A stretch of DNA of 49,458 bases from Thermoplasmatota archaeon. GTDB taxonomy: Archaea > Thermoplasmatota > Penumbrarchaeia > Penumbrarchaeales > Penumbrarchaeaceae. The notes beneath the pieces were generated by a model that did not search any database, was not told the origin of the DNA, and was given only the letters and a program-made list of their open reading frames with translations. The DNA lies in assembly GCA_016928095.1 (NCBI GenBank), contig JAFGLL010000058.1, positions 1-49,458 on the forward strand, in the 5' to 3' direction. A program made the position numbers and the translations under genes. This document shows positions 15,809 to 24,105 of this stretch, piece by piece (positions within the stretch are counted from its first letter, which is position 1; the number at the start of each line of letters is the position of its first letter).

Positions 15809-18800
15809 ATGCATAGGAGTGAACACAACAACGGAACCGCAATATTTCTAGTTGCCATGATGATGCTTGCAGCCGTGCTCCCATTTCTGGGTACAGCCGT
15901 AGCCCTGACGTTCGGAACGGACGTCTACATCAAACCATATGACCCCGACAACAAGGACCAGAAGAACTACGACATAGCAGCTTCCGGATCCGATGACACA
16001 GCCGAGGTATATGTGGTCTACGAGGACCTCAAAGCGGGTTTCAACGATCCCCACGTATGGTTCCAGAAGTCCTCCAACGGCGGTACCTCATGGCAGACCC
16101 CCTTCGATTTCATGAAAGCGGGCTATCTGTCCGGAGATAAACAATTGGGTCCCGTGATAGATGTGTATGAGAACGGGAACAGCTCTGTCATAGCGGTGGC
16201 CTATCTCGATTCCACTTACAGGGCCATAGCGGGTCTTACCGAACTGGTGATAGTTGTCAGGACATCGACCGATAAAGGTGCGACCTGGTCCGGCGACTAC
16301 CTTGTGACCCCAACTACCATTAGCGGTTATCCCTCGAGCAAGATCAAGGAGGTGGATATGGCATTCGATCCCTACGGGAACCTCTTCGTCACATGGACCA
16401 ATGTCGAACCTTCCAATTCACAGATCGATATAGCATACTCCACGGACCTTGGTGTGTCATGGATCCCCCCTGCCGCAGTCAGGACACAACCCGAGGCACC
16501 GGATCCCAACTGGGGACAGAAGAAATCGACCGTGGCAGCGAACGGTCAGTATGTATTTGTGGGCTGGGAGGTGAATTTCGATTACAAACCTGACACTTTC
16601 ATGTCCAGGGCATCAAGCTCGAATCTCGTGGGATATCCGCCCCTGGTCTTCGAAACGGCATCGAGGATACCGAAACCCGTTGTATACCCGATGTATCAGA
16701 CATTCCTCCCCAATATGGAGGCGGATGGTAACGGAGTTCATCTCACATGGTGGGACTTCTCCACTGACAGCAGCGGGACGGACAACGGAGACATCTCGAA
16801 GGACAGGCCATGTATCAAGTACACGAGGTCAACGAACAACGGTGCCACATGGGAGGTGAGCGGGAATGACAACATCATTGTTAACGTCTCCCAGGAAGCG
16901 GACAAATGGCACGGACGCCCGGACATCGGTCTGGGTCCCGACGGGACCGTAGCCATCAGCTGGATGGACTACACGCTCGGGAACACCAACATCTTCTCGA
17001 CAGTATCCACGGATGGCGGCACAACATGGTCCAAACCAGCAAGGGTGAACGATCATGCACCATCCGTTTACAAGGACGAACCCAGGGTCGCTGTGGATTC
17101 CGGTGGTACCGCTCATGTCATATGGTGGGAGAGACCGGACGCCCTCGAGGATATGGACATCCAGCATGCCAGATCGATAGTGAACCAGATCCCCGAGCCC
17201 ATCGACGACCTCCAGCTCCTCATCACCGATGAGAGATATGCCCTGGTAAGCTGGACACCGAACCTCGAGCCAGACTTCAAGAGGTACAAGACGTATGTCT
17301 GGGAAGGGGCTGATTTCGTTCCTTCGGACGTCGCCTGGCCGGACGGACCTTTATATAACGTATCCAAGAACCAGCTCATGAACATCGAGACCTATAAGAG
17401 GGACATGGAACCGAACACGCAGTACTATGCAAAGGTCGCGGTGGAGGACCAGGAAGGTCTTGTATCCATATCCAACGAGGTGAGTTTCAAGACCAGACCT
17501 GTCAACCAGCCTCCGATATTCACCAGGGAGATCCCGACCATATACCTTCTGGAGGACGAGAGCCGGGAAGAAGCGCTGAATCTATCTTACTGGAGAGAGA
17601 TGGGTTGGATCTGGGATGATAACTACAACGGGTTCGCTGACCTGGAATACGGTTACGAACAGTGGGTCCCCGAACCTAACCTGACCGTGAGGACCCGGAA
17701 GGTGGGGCTTGACACCCCTTACTGGTATTTCGACATCTTCAGGAAGGTTCCCGACTGGTTCGGAAAGGAACAGTTCAGGATCACCGTGACCGATATGGGA
17801 AAGGATGGAGGTTTCGGTACAGGGGACGAGAAGGTCGGATATTCCAACTGGTTCACCGTCCAGGTCAACTCCACCAACGATGCTCCGATCTGGGCCAAGT
17901 TCCAGGACCTGACCACCGGGTACGAGGCCACCATCAGTCCCAATCAGAGGGAGATGAGGCTTCTCCCGAAGGACATCGGGTGCCTGGAAGGTCTGGAATA
18001 CAGTTTTGCGATCACGGCGAACGACATAGACAAGGATTTCCTGGAGTTCACCACCAATGATCCCCGGATAGATGTCGAGAAGGATGCACAGGACCCTCAG
18101 CATAAATCGATATTCACCCTCATCCCCACCAACGACGACGTCCCCGAATTGAACATTACCGTTACTGCCAGGGACGAGAAGGGAGGCATCAAGAACCTCA
18201 CCGTCTACATACCCGTGGAGAACGTGAACAACGCTCCTTTCTTCGTTTCTGTGGATGGGGTGGAGGTGGAGGGGACCGGGGGGGTTGTAAGGTTCGAGGT
18301 CTTCGAGGATGGTTCATTGACCTTCAACGTCTCCGCCGACGATATTGACTTTGCAGATGTTCTGAACCTTGAATCCGTTTCCAACAGACCAACCATCTCC
18401 AAGGTATCTGCTTTGAACTGGACAGTGAGTGTCACAGCTACCGAGGAGGACGCGAACAAGGGCTCCATCGCTTTCGACGTTCAACTCTGGGACCTGCAGA
18501 AGACCGATTACGCCCACCTGTCGGTGAACATCACCGTGAAGAACATCCAGGACCAGCCCGAGTGGGTCGCGGGGTCGGGGAAGATCAAGGTGGACTTCCT
18601 CCAGGACAAGGAGGATGTCTTCGAATGGGGCAACAAGAAGGGCGGTTTGAAATTGCAGGCCGAATGGGGAGAGGATGTCCTGTTCGAGGGTTTTGCCTTC
18701 GACCGTGATTTCGACGAACTGAACTACACATGGACCATCAGCAACGAGAACTCCGGTGGATCGTTCAAGATGTACGGGAACAGGATACTGGTCCGGTTCG

Positions 18801-19954
18801 ATCCGTCCAACGGTAACCTGTCGATCCTGCAGAGCGAGAAGTTCTTCATCAATCTGACGGTCTCCGACGGACATGAGGAGACCATTGACATCTATTACCA
18901 GATCCAGCAGTGGGTCTGGTCCGATGACGATAATGACAACGATGGGATGCCGGACAGGAGAGAGATCTATTTCTGGGGGAGCCTTAATCACAAACCTGAT
19001 GTGGACGAGGATGCTGACGGGTACACCAATGTTCAGGAGATAGGTTTCCAGGTACCCCAGTACGATGAGGAGAAGCTCGTTCCGTTCAGCATACGGGTGA
19101 ACGAGGTCAACCCGACAGATCCGGATGTTTACCCCGGGCATCCGAAACCCGCTCAAAACCCTGATGACGAAGAACGGGACAAGGAAGGGCTGTTCGACAA
19201 GATCCCTCCGTGGCTGTTCTTCAGCCTTATAGCCCTGGTGGTCGTGATCCTGATAATCGCCGTGGGCATCATTGTCGTTATCCGCCTGGCCAAGAAGAGG
19301 GAGGAGGACGAGGACGAGGAGCTCGAGAAGAGGGTCTCTGACATGGAGAGAAGGCAGAAGGAGCTCTCCGGACTCTACGGAGTCCAGAAGGCCGGCGATG
19401 CGGTGGGTCCGGATCAGTCCACGCTGGACGACCTCACGCTGGACCTTGGCGGTCAGATATATCACGAGGAGGGCAAGCAGAAACTGATCTCAAAGAAGGA
19501 GGACGAGGTAAGGTCCGGGCCTGCCTGGGAGACCGGAACGGGTCCCCTTTTCGAGGATTCCGCTCCCAAGATCGAATTCGGTGAGTCCATGGATATGGAT
19601 ACGATGGACATAGATCCCGATACCACCGAGATAGGGCACGATTCCGTGGACGAGAACGCTCTGGAACAGTCCATGGGAGACCTTCTTGAAGCTGCCGAGG
19701 ATTACGATGAGGAAGCCGTAAAAAACGCTGGCGGCGGTAACGTTCAGGTCGGTGCCATGACGATGGAAGAGCAGGTCCAGATGAGGCAGGGAGGGCAGTT
19801 CGCCATAGGTGGACCCAGGGTACCACCGCCGGGACAGCTACCCCCCACCATGCCTTCCGGGCAGGTTCCGCCAGGCATGCAGCCGGCCCCGATACCGCAG
19901 GGGGGTTACATAAGACCGGTTCAACCCCCAAGGAAGACCCCAGAACAGAATTGA
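15809..19954 (+). CDS. Giant anchored surface protein with Asp-box, FN3 and Ig/cadherin-like repeats
   Basis: A 1381-residue type I membrane protein. A signal peptide (residues 10-33) is followed by an Asp-box (BNR/sialidase-like) propeller with at least five S/T-x-D/N-x-G-x-T/S-W motifs (such as NGGTSW, DKGATW, NNGATW, DGGTTW) in the first 420 residues. Then come an FN3-like module near 470-570, several Ig/cadherin-like domains to about 1030, and an Asp-rich calcium-binding segment (DDDNDNDGMPD) near 1050. A transmembrane helix spans about 1130-1155, followed by a cytoplasmic tail of about 220 residues, acidic then Pro/Gly-rich. Start choice: ATG 15809 follows GAGGTGG at 6 nt and opens directly into the signal peptide; ATG 15743 adds 22 residues. 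It is likely involved in glycan or protein binding at the cell surface. No sialidase catalytic set is evident. Confidence 0.85.
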   Translation: MHRSEHNNGTAIFLVAMMMLAAVLPFLGTAVALTFGTDVYIKPYDPDNKDQKNYDIAASGSDDTAEVYVVYEDLKAGFNDPHVWFQKSSNGGTSWQTPFDFMKAGYLSGDKQLGPVIDVYENGNSSVIAVAYLDSTYRAIAGLTELVIVVRTSTDKGATWSGDYLVTPTTISGYPSSKIKEVDMAFDPYGNLFVTWTNVEPSNSQIDIAYSTDLGVSWIPPAAVRTQPEAPDPNWGQKKSTVAANGQYVFVGWEVNFDYKPDTFMSRASSSNLVGYPPLVFETASRIPKPVVYPMYQTFLPNMEADGNGVHLTWWDFSTDSSGTDNGDISKDRPCIKYTRSTNNGATWEVSGNDNIIVNVSQEADKWHGRPDIGLGPDGTVAISWMDYTLGNTNIFSTVSTDGGTTWSKPARVNDHAPSVYKDEPRVAVDSGGTAHVIWWERPDALEDMDIQHARSIVNQIPEPIDDLQLLITDERYALVSWTPNLEPDFKRYKTYVWEGADFVPSDVAWPDGPLYNVSKNQLMNIETYKRDMEPNTQYYAKVAVEDQEGLVSISNEVSFKTRPVNQPPIFTREIPTIYLLEDESREEALNLSYWREMGWIWDDNYNGFADLEYGYEQWVPEPNLTVRTRKVGLDTPYWYFDIFRKVPDWFGKEQFRITVTDMGKDGGFGTGDEKVGYSNWFTVQVNSTNDAPIWAKFQDLTTGYEATISPNQREMRLLPKDIGCLEGLEYSFAITANDIDKDFLEFTTNDPRIDVEKDAQDPQHKSIFTLIPTNDDVPELNITVTARDEKGGIKNLTVYIPVENVNNAPFFVSVDGVEVEGTGGVVRFEVFEDGSLTFNVSADDIDFADVLNLESVSNRPTISKVSALNWTVSVTATEEDANKGSIAFDVQLWDLQKTDYAHLSVNITVKNIQDQPEWVAGSGKIKVDFLQDKEDVFEWGNKKGGLKLQAEWGEDVLFEGFAFDRDFDELNYTWTISNENSGGSFKMYGNRILVRFDPSNGNLSILQSEKFFINLTVSDGHEETIDIYYQIQQWVWSDDDNDNDGMPDRREIYFWGSLNHKPDVDEDADGYTNVQEIGFQVPQYDEEKLVPFSIRVNEVNPTDPDVYPGHPKPAQNPDDEERDKEGLFDKIPPWLFFSLIALVVVILIIAVGIIVVIRLAKKREEDEDEELEKRVSDMERRQKELSGLYGVQKAGDAVGPDQSTLDDLTLDLGGQIYHEEGKQKLISKKEDEVRSGPAWETGTGPLFEDSAPKIEFGESMDMDTMDIDPDTTEIGHDSVDENALEQSMGDLLEAAEDYDEEAVKNAGGGNVQVGAMTMEEQVQMRQGGQFAIGGPRVPPPGQLPPTMPSGQVPPGMQPAPIPQGGYIRPVQPPRKTPEQN

Positions 19955-19998
19955 ACCCTTGGAAAAGCATGACGGGCACGAGACCCGACCAAAAATAT

Positions 19999-20010
19999 TG
20001 ATACGTATCA
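19999..20010. promoter_or_regulatory. 12-bp perfect palindrome upstream of ubiX
   Basis: TGATACGTATCA is a perfect palindrome 15 nt before the ubiX start, just downstream of a TATA-like AAAAATATT (19991-19999). A regulator site at the transcription start is possible; no matching regulator is visible. Confidence 0.3.
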
Positions 20011-20025
20011 TCCTATAGGGGTCCC

Positions 20026-20610
20026 ATGAAAGAGCGAGCTATTATCGTCGCCCTGACAGGGGCGTCCGGGACCGGGTATGGTCTGGAGCTTATCAAAGGC
20101 CTTGACAGTCATAGGAAAGAAGGTATCCACCTGACGGTGATATACAATGATACCGCCCTCTCCATTCTGGAGCGGGAGACGGGGGCCTCCCTGGATGACA
20201 TCCGAAGGTCATGCGACGATCTTGTCCATACCGGCAAAATGGACCACAGATCGGCGTCCGGTTCAAATCCCTTCGGCTCCATGGTCATTTGCCCCTGCTC
20301 CACCTCCACCGCCGCCAAGGTCCACGCGGGTATCGCGGACGATCTGACATCTCGTTGCGCATCGGTCGCACTGAAGGAGAGAAGAAGGCTTATCCTGGTC
20401 GTCAGGGAGACCCCGCTTTCCACACCCGTTCTGAAAGCACTCTACGAACTATCGTCCTGGGGCGTTGTCGTGATGCCGGCATCGCCCCCCTTCTACAACC
20501 TCGGCTCCCCTCTGGTACAGGACCTTCAGAGGTCCCTTACGGGGAGGATCATGGACCTCCTGAACATCGACGACCCGCACACGATCAGGTACGATCCGGC
20601 CACATGGTGA
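20026..20610 (+). CDS. ubiX: Flavin prenyltransferase UbiX
   Basis: A 194-residue protein of the UbiX/Pad1 flavoprotein family. It has the N-terminal LTGASGTGYG nucleotide-binding loop, the VICPCSTSTAAKVHAGIADDL segment, RRLILVVRETPLS and the PASPPFYN motif with its conserved Pro and Tyr. UbiX joins dimethylallyl phosphate to FMN to make prenyl-FMN, cofactor of UbiD-type decarboxylases. No ubiD is nearby. ATG 20026 is consistent with the family N-terminus. The downstream nuclease gene begins 5 nt after its stop, so the two are an operon. Confidence 0.94.
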   Translation: MKERAIIVALTGASGTGYGLELIKGLDSHRKEGIHLTVIYNDTALSILERETGASLDDIRRSCDDLVHTGKMDHRSASGSNPFGSMVICPCSTSTAAKVHAGIADDLTSRCASVALKERRRLILVVRETPLSTPVLKALYELSSWGVVVMPASPPFYNLGSPLVQDLQRSLTGRIMDLLNIDDPHTIRYDPATW

Positions 20611-20614
20611 GTCG

Positions 20615-21367
20615 ATGCTGAAAAAGAGCTTCATATTTTTACCAGGTGTGGGGTCGTCCACGGAGAGGACGATCTGGGACCAAGGCATACCGGATTGGGA
20701 CGAATTCCTACAAAGGGATGAGGCAGGACCCTTGAAAGGCGACCGAAAGTCCAGGTCCGATTCCCTCATCAATGAGGCCATCAGGAACCTTGACCATGGA
20801 AAGCTGGACTTCTTTGCCAGGCTGTTCAGGCCATGCGAGAACTGGAGAATGTGGGAAGAGTTCGGGAGAGATGCTGTCTTTCTGGACATCGAGACCATGG
20901 GCACGAGGAGGTACTCTCCCGTCACGGTGGTGGGCGCCTATGATGGTGAGGAGTTCCGTGCTCTGGTGAGGGGAAAAGACCTCAACACGTGCGGGATATC
21001 GGACCTTTTTAAGGGAGCATCGATGATAGTGACCTTCAATGGGGCTACCTTCGACATTCCTATGCTGGAAGCCCAGTTCCCCGGCTCGGTACCGCACATC
21101 CCACACCTGGACATGAGATTCCTGGCCCGGAGATGCGGGTATATGGGCGGACTGAAATCGATCGAGATTCAGATGGGTATCGTCCGACCGGACGATGTCC
21201 GTGGCATGTCGGGTGAAGATGCGGTCAGGCTCTGGAAGATGTACGAGAGGGATAAGAACAGGAATGCCTTGAAGCTCCTGTTGAAGTACAACATGGAGGA
21301 TATAATCAACCTGTCCCCGATGGCTGTCAGATTGGTCGAGACCATGGAGAAGAAGCTCACGGGATGA
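20615..21367 (+). CDS. RNase H-fold 3'-5' exonuclease-like protein (YprB / RNase_H_2 type)
   Basis: This 250-residue protein has the four acidic clusters of the DEDD-like RNase H superfamily: DIE (Asp91, Glu93), FNGATFD (Asp147), HLDMR (Asp166) and YNMEDI (Glu228, Asp229). The pattern matches the YprB ribonuclease-H-like domain found in bacteria and archaea, presumed metal-dependent exonucleases. Residues 1-85 form a charged N-terminal extension. The GGTGAG ribosome site overlaps the ubiX stop. Substrate (DNA or RNA) is unknown. Confidence 0.85.
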   Translation: MLKKSFIFLPGVGSSTERTIWDQGIPDWDEFLQRDEAGPLKGDRKSRSDSLINEAIRNLDHGKLDFFARLFRPCENWRMWEEFGRDAVFLDIETMGTRRYSPVTVVGAYDGEEFRALVRGKDLNTCGISDLFKGASMIVTFNGATFDIPMLEAQFPGSVPHIPHLDMRFLARRCGYMGGLKSIEIQMGIVRPDDVRGMSGEDAVRLWKMYERDKNRNALKLLLKYNMEDIINLSPMAVRLVETMEKKLTG

Positions 21368-21502
21368 ATCCCTGAGGTCCAGAAGCATCGATAGCGACGA
21401 TCGTGATGCTATTCTATCCGGCAGCTAGCAGCTACAATTAAGGATAGGAACCCTTTAATATCAACTGTATGGTTCCAAATAAGGATCGAGCGAGGGCCGA
21501 CA

Positions 21503-23593
21503 ATGATGCTCAGTAGGTCAGGTTGGGCAGGTATGATGATCTGCCTGTCGCTCCTTGTAATGGTGGTTCCTTTCCCCGTAGAGGATACCGTGGGAGCACC
21601 CGGTTACGATTCAGGTATCTTCGGGACCGTGAAGGACATCAGAACAGGTAAACCACTGCAAAACCTTACCTTGACATTCGCGGCGGATTTTTTCGATACA
21701 GTATACACCAGGACAAATACCTCGGGCGGATATGAGATATCGCTTCCTCCAAAGGTCTTCACCGTTTCCGTATATTCTACGACCGGGGAACTGCTGAACC
21801 GGACCGTTCACGGACTGGAGAGCGCTCAGTGGTTGAACGTTCATCTGAACGTGGACCCGTCCAGACCTCTGAGGGCGGAGATCTCCGGAAAGGTCCTTGA
21901 CAGGCAGGGCGACGGGCTGGCGAAAGCAAACGTTCTTATGAAGAGGGTCGACAACCTGAACCTTTGCTGCAACCTGACGACGGACAGGGACGGGGCGTTC
22001 CGAACGGTCCTGGAGCCGGGAGTATACCTCATCGAGATCATCTACGATGGCAAGCTTTCCCATGAGGAGACGATCGCTTTCAAGCTGGGGAAGGAATACG
22101 ATATCGATATCAGGACCAATATCTCCGCAGTGAAACCCTTCCTTACCTTTCAGGATGTGACCGAATTCATTCAGGAACAATGGATATCGGTGATCGTCCT
22201 GCTCGTAATAATACTCGTCATCCTTCTCCTGTACCTGTTCCTCCTGGGGATACTGGGCTTCTTCCGGAAGAGGAAGTTCGGTTTCATCGAGACCGAATGG
22301 TTCGGAGCTGCCCGAGGTTTCCTGAACAGGATCGCCATACTGGGGATCGTACTGATACTGTCTTGGAGACTGTCATTGATGTTCCCCGCCCTGGAGGACA
22401 ACCTCTGGTTCTGGGTCAAACAGCTGGCGGGTCCAGCGGCCGGGATAATCCTGACCCTGCTCATTTACCGACTGTTGATACTCGGGAACACGAACCTCTG
22501 GGAATGGTTCCGAAAGAAGAAGGAGGGTGGAGGGTCGATCCTCCCCAGGCAGTTCATATCCTATTTCGCCATAATCATTCGATACATTATAGTCGGAGTT
22601 TCATTGGCGACCATAGTGGTCCTCTCCCTGGTAGCCATAGGTCTCAGGGAAAAGGTGTGGCAGGTCATCGGGGATTTCCTCTCCAAGAACGGAGGAAAGA
22701 TAGGTTTCCTGGTTCTCCTTGTGGTTGCCGCATTCTTCATCAAGAAGTTCATAGACCTGTTCTTCAAGGAGCTGGGAACGAGGACCTCCAAGATGAGCAC
22801 ACAGATAGTAAGCATGACCAAGAAAGGAACCACGGGGCTCGTCTATTTTGTCATCACCATGATCTTCCTCTACACCCTGCTGTCCATAGGAGGGCTCGGG
22901 GATATAGGGACCACTTTCATCCTGGTCATCTCCATGATCGTCGGTCTCGTCGTATCCTTTGCGGCCACGGGATCGATCGGCAACATGCTGTCGGGTCTGG
23001 TCCTCATGAGCATGAAGCCCTTCGACAGTGGCGACAGGGTCATGATAGGGGAGACGATCGGTTTCGTGGAGAAGATAGGGATCATGTTCACCACCATCAA
23101 GGACCTGGAATCAAGGTTCATCGAGATACCCAACAACAACGTTCTTGCCAATAACATATTGAACTTCTCGAGATCGGCAGAGGAGGGAGGGTTTGCAGTT
23201 GTCATCGATGTCGGGCTCGGATATGACCTTAGCCCGAAGACGGTCCGACCGCTTCTCAAGAGGGCAGCCCTAACGAGCCCGGGTGTCCTCAAGGACCCGG
23301 TTCCCAAGGTTATCGTCAGGGAATTCCTCGATCATGCAGTCATCTACAGGTTGAGGGCATACATCGACGATCCGACCAACATGCTCTTCATCAGGTCCTC
23401 GGTCATGGAGAGCATCCTGATGATCTTCCATGAGGAAGGCCTGCAGGTCATGAGCCCGCTGCAGCATGTAAAGGTCGAGGGAAAGACCCCGACCAAGGAG
23501 GAGTTGATGCTCCGGGCGCACCCCGAGCAAAAGTCCGAAGAAGCTGCGGCAGGCGGGCTGCTGATGTTCGATTCCATCCCCGCGGACAAGTGA
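21503..23593 (+). CDS. MscS-family mechanosensitive channel with extracytoplasmic carboxypeptidase-regulatory-like domain
   Basis: A 696-residue protein. A signal peptide (about residues 6-32) leads into two beta-sandwich modules (about 33-110 and 125-205) with the SGxVxDxxGxxLxxAxVxL pattern of carboxypeptidase-regulatory-like domains. Multiple transmembrane segments follow between about 225 and 500. The MscS core has a pore helix rich in small residues (GLVVSFAATGSIGNMLSGL), the DRVMIGETIGFVEKIG beta domain, the IPNNNVLANNILNFSRS segment and a C-terminal alpha/beta part. It should gate in response to membrane tension. The extracellular modules are an addition to the usual channel. ATG 21503 follows GAGGG at 8 nt. 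It converges with the TerB-like gene, 3 nt apart. Confidence 0.92.
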   Translation: MMLSRSGWAGMMICLSLLVMVVPFPVEDTVGAPGYDSGIFGTVKDIRTGKPLQNLTLTFAADFFDTVYTRTNTSGGYEISLPPKVFTVSVYSTTGELLNRTVHGLESAQWLNVHLNVDPSRPLRAEISGKVLDRQGDGLAKANVLMKRVDNLNLCCNLTTDRDGAFRTVLEPGVYLIEIIYDGKLSHEETIAFKLGKEYDIDIRTNISAVKPFLTFQDVTEFIQEQWISVIVLLVIILVILLLYLFLLGILGFFRKRKFGFIETEWFGAARGFLNRIAILGIVLILSWRLSLMFPALEDNLWFWVKQLAGPAAGIILTLLIYRLLILGNTNLWEWFRKKKEGGGSILPRQFISYFAIIIRYIIVGVSLATIVVLSLVAIGLREKVWQVIGDFLSKNGGKIGFLVLLVVAAFFIKKFIDLFFKELGTRTSKMSTQIVSMTKKGTTGLVYFVITMIFLYTLLSIGGLGDIGTTFILVISMIVGLVVSFAATGSIGNMLSGLVLMSMKPFDSGDRVMIGETIGFVEKIGIMFTTIKDLESRFIEIPNNNVLANNILNFSRSAEEGGFAVVIDVGLGYDLSPKTVRPLLKRAALTSPGVLKDPVPKVIVREFLDHAVIYRLRAYIDDPTNMLFIRSSVMESILMIFHEEGLQVMSPLQHVKVEGKTPTKEELMLRAHPEQKSEEAAAGGLLMFDSIPADK

Positions 23594-23596
23594 TGT

Positions 23597-23977
23597 TCAA
23601 TCACAGACGAGGCCGAACTCGACAGGAACCTTCAGATGCACACCGAAAGCACGGCAGACCATTTTGATGACCAGCTTCTCCTTCTCGTGGAATATGTCGT
23701 CCGCCAGGGCTATGGCCAGGAGGTCCTCCGTTAGCTCTCTCTTCCTCTTCACGTCAAGGCTCTTCGAAAGCCGGTATATTGCACTCGAGATCGCAGCGTC
23801 ACCCTCGTTGAAATAGGTTATGAAGGACCTGTTGAGGGCAGCCTCCCATTCCTCCCTCCTGATATTGTAGTCCTCCGAGCATTTCTCCATTATGAAGATC
23901 TCCTCCTTCAGTATCTTACAGTCGGCCGCGCTCACAGCAAGGAACAGAAGAATAACATCCTGTGCTATACTGTCCAA
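23597..23977 (-). CDS. TerB-like helical protein
   Basis: A 126-residue all-helical protein. The spacing of acidic residues in the last third (ADDIFHEKEKLVIKMVCRAFGV) is typical of the TerB/DUF533-like fold, where conserved acidic residues bind a metal. TerB relatives accompany tellurite and stress-response systems and membrane-associated complexes, but no other ter gene is present, so no specific role follows. The start is TTG 23977 with a GGGGAT site upstream; no ATG is available. It diverges from the PAPS-reductase-like gene. Confidence 0.65.
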   Translation of the reverse strand: MDSIAQDVILLFLAVSAADCKILKEEIFIMEKCSEDYNIRREEWEAALNRSFITYFNEGDAAISSAIYRLSKSLDVKRKRELTEDLLAIALADDIFHEKEKLVIKMVCRAFGVHLKVPVEFGLVCD

Positions 23978-24105
23978 TCATATCCCCGTTGGTCCAAGGT
24001 CGTATTTGGATTTATAGATTACATATATCCTCCACCTGTTCGAAGGGTGTACAGGGGGCGGCGACCGCAAATCCTATATCCCGATTCAAGTTGGGCTATG
24101 ATGTC

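Noticed and set aside
15809-17080. A catalytic sialidase domain
   Set aside because: Asp-box motifs are clear, but these are structural. I could not identify the arginine triad and catalytic Tyr/Glu/Asp set needed to call an active sialidase.
20260-20271. tRNA T-loop-like GGTTCAAATCC
   Set aside because: It is internal to ubiX coding sequence (SGSNPFGS) and has no surrounding cloverleaf.
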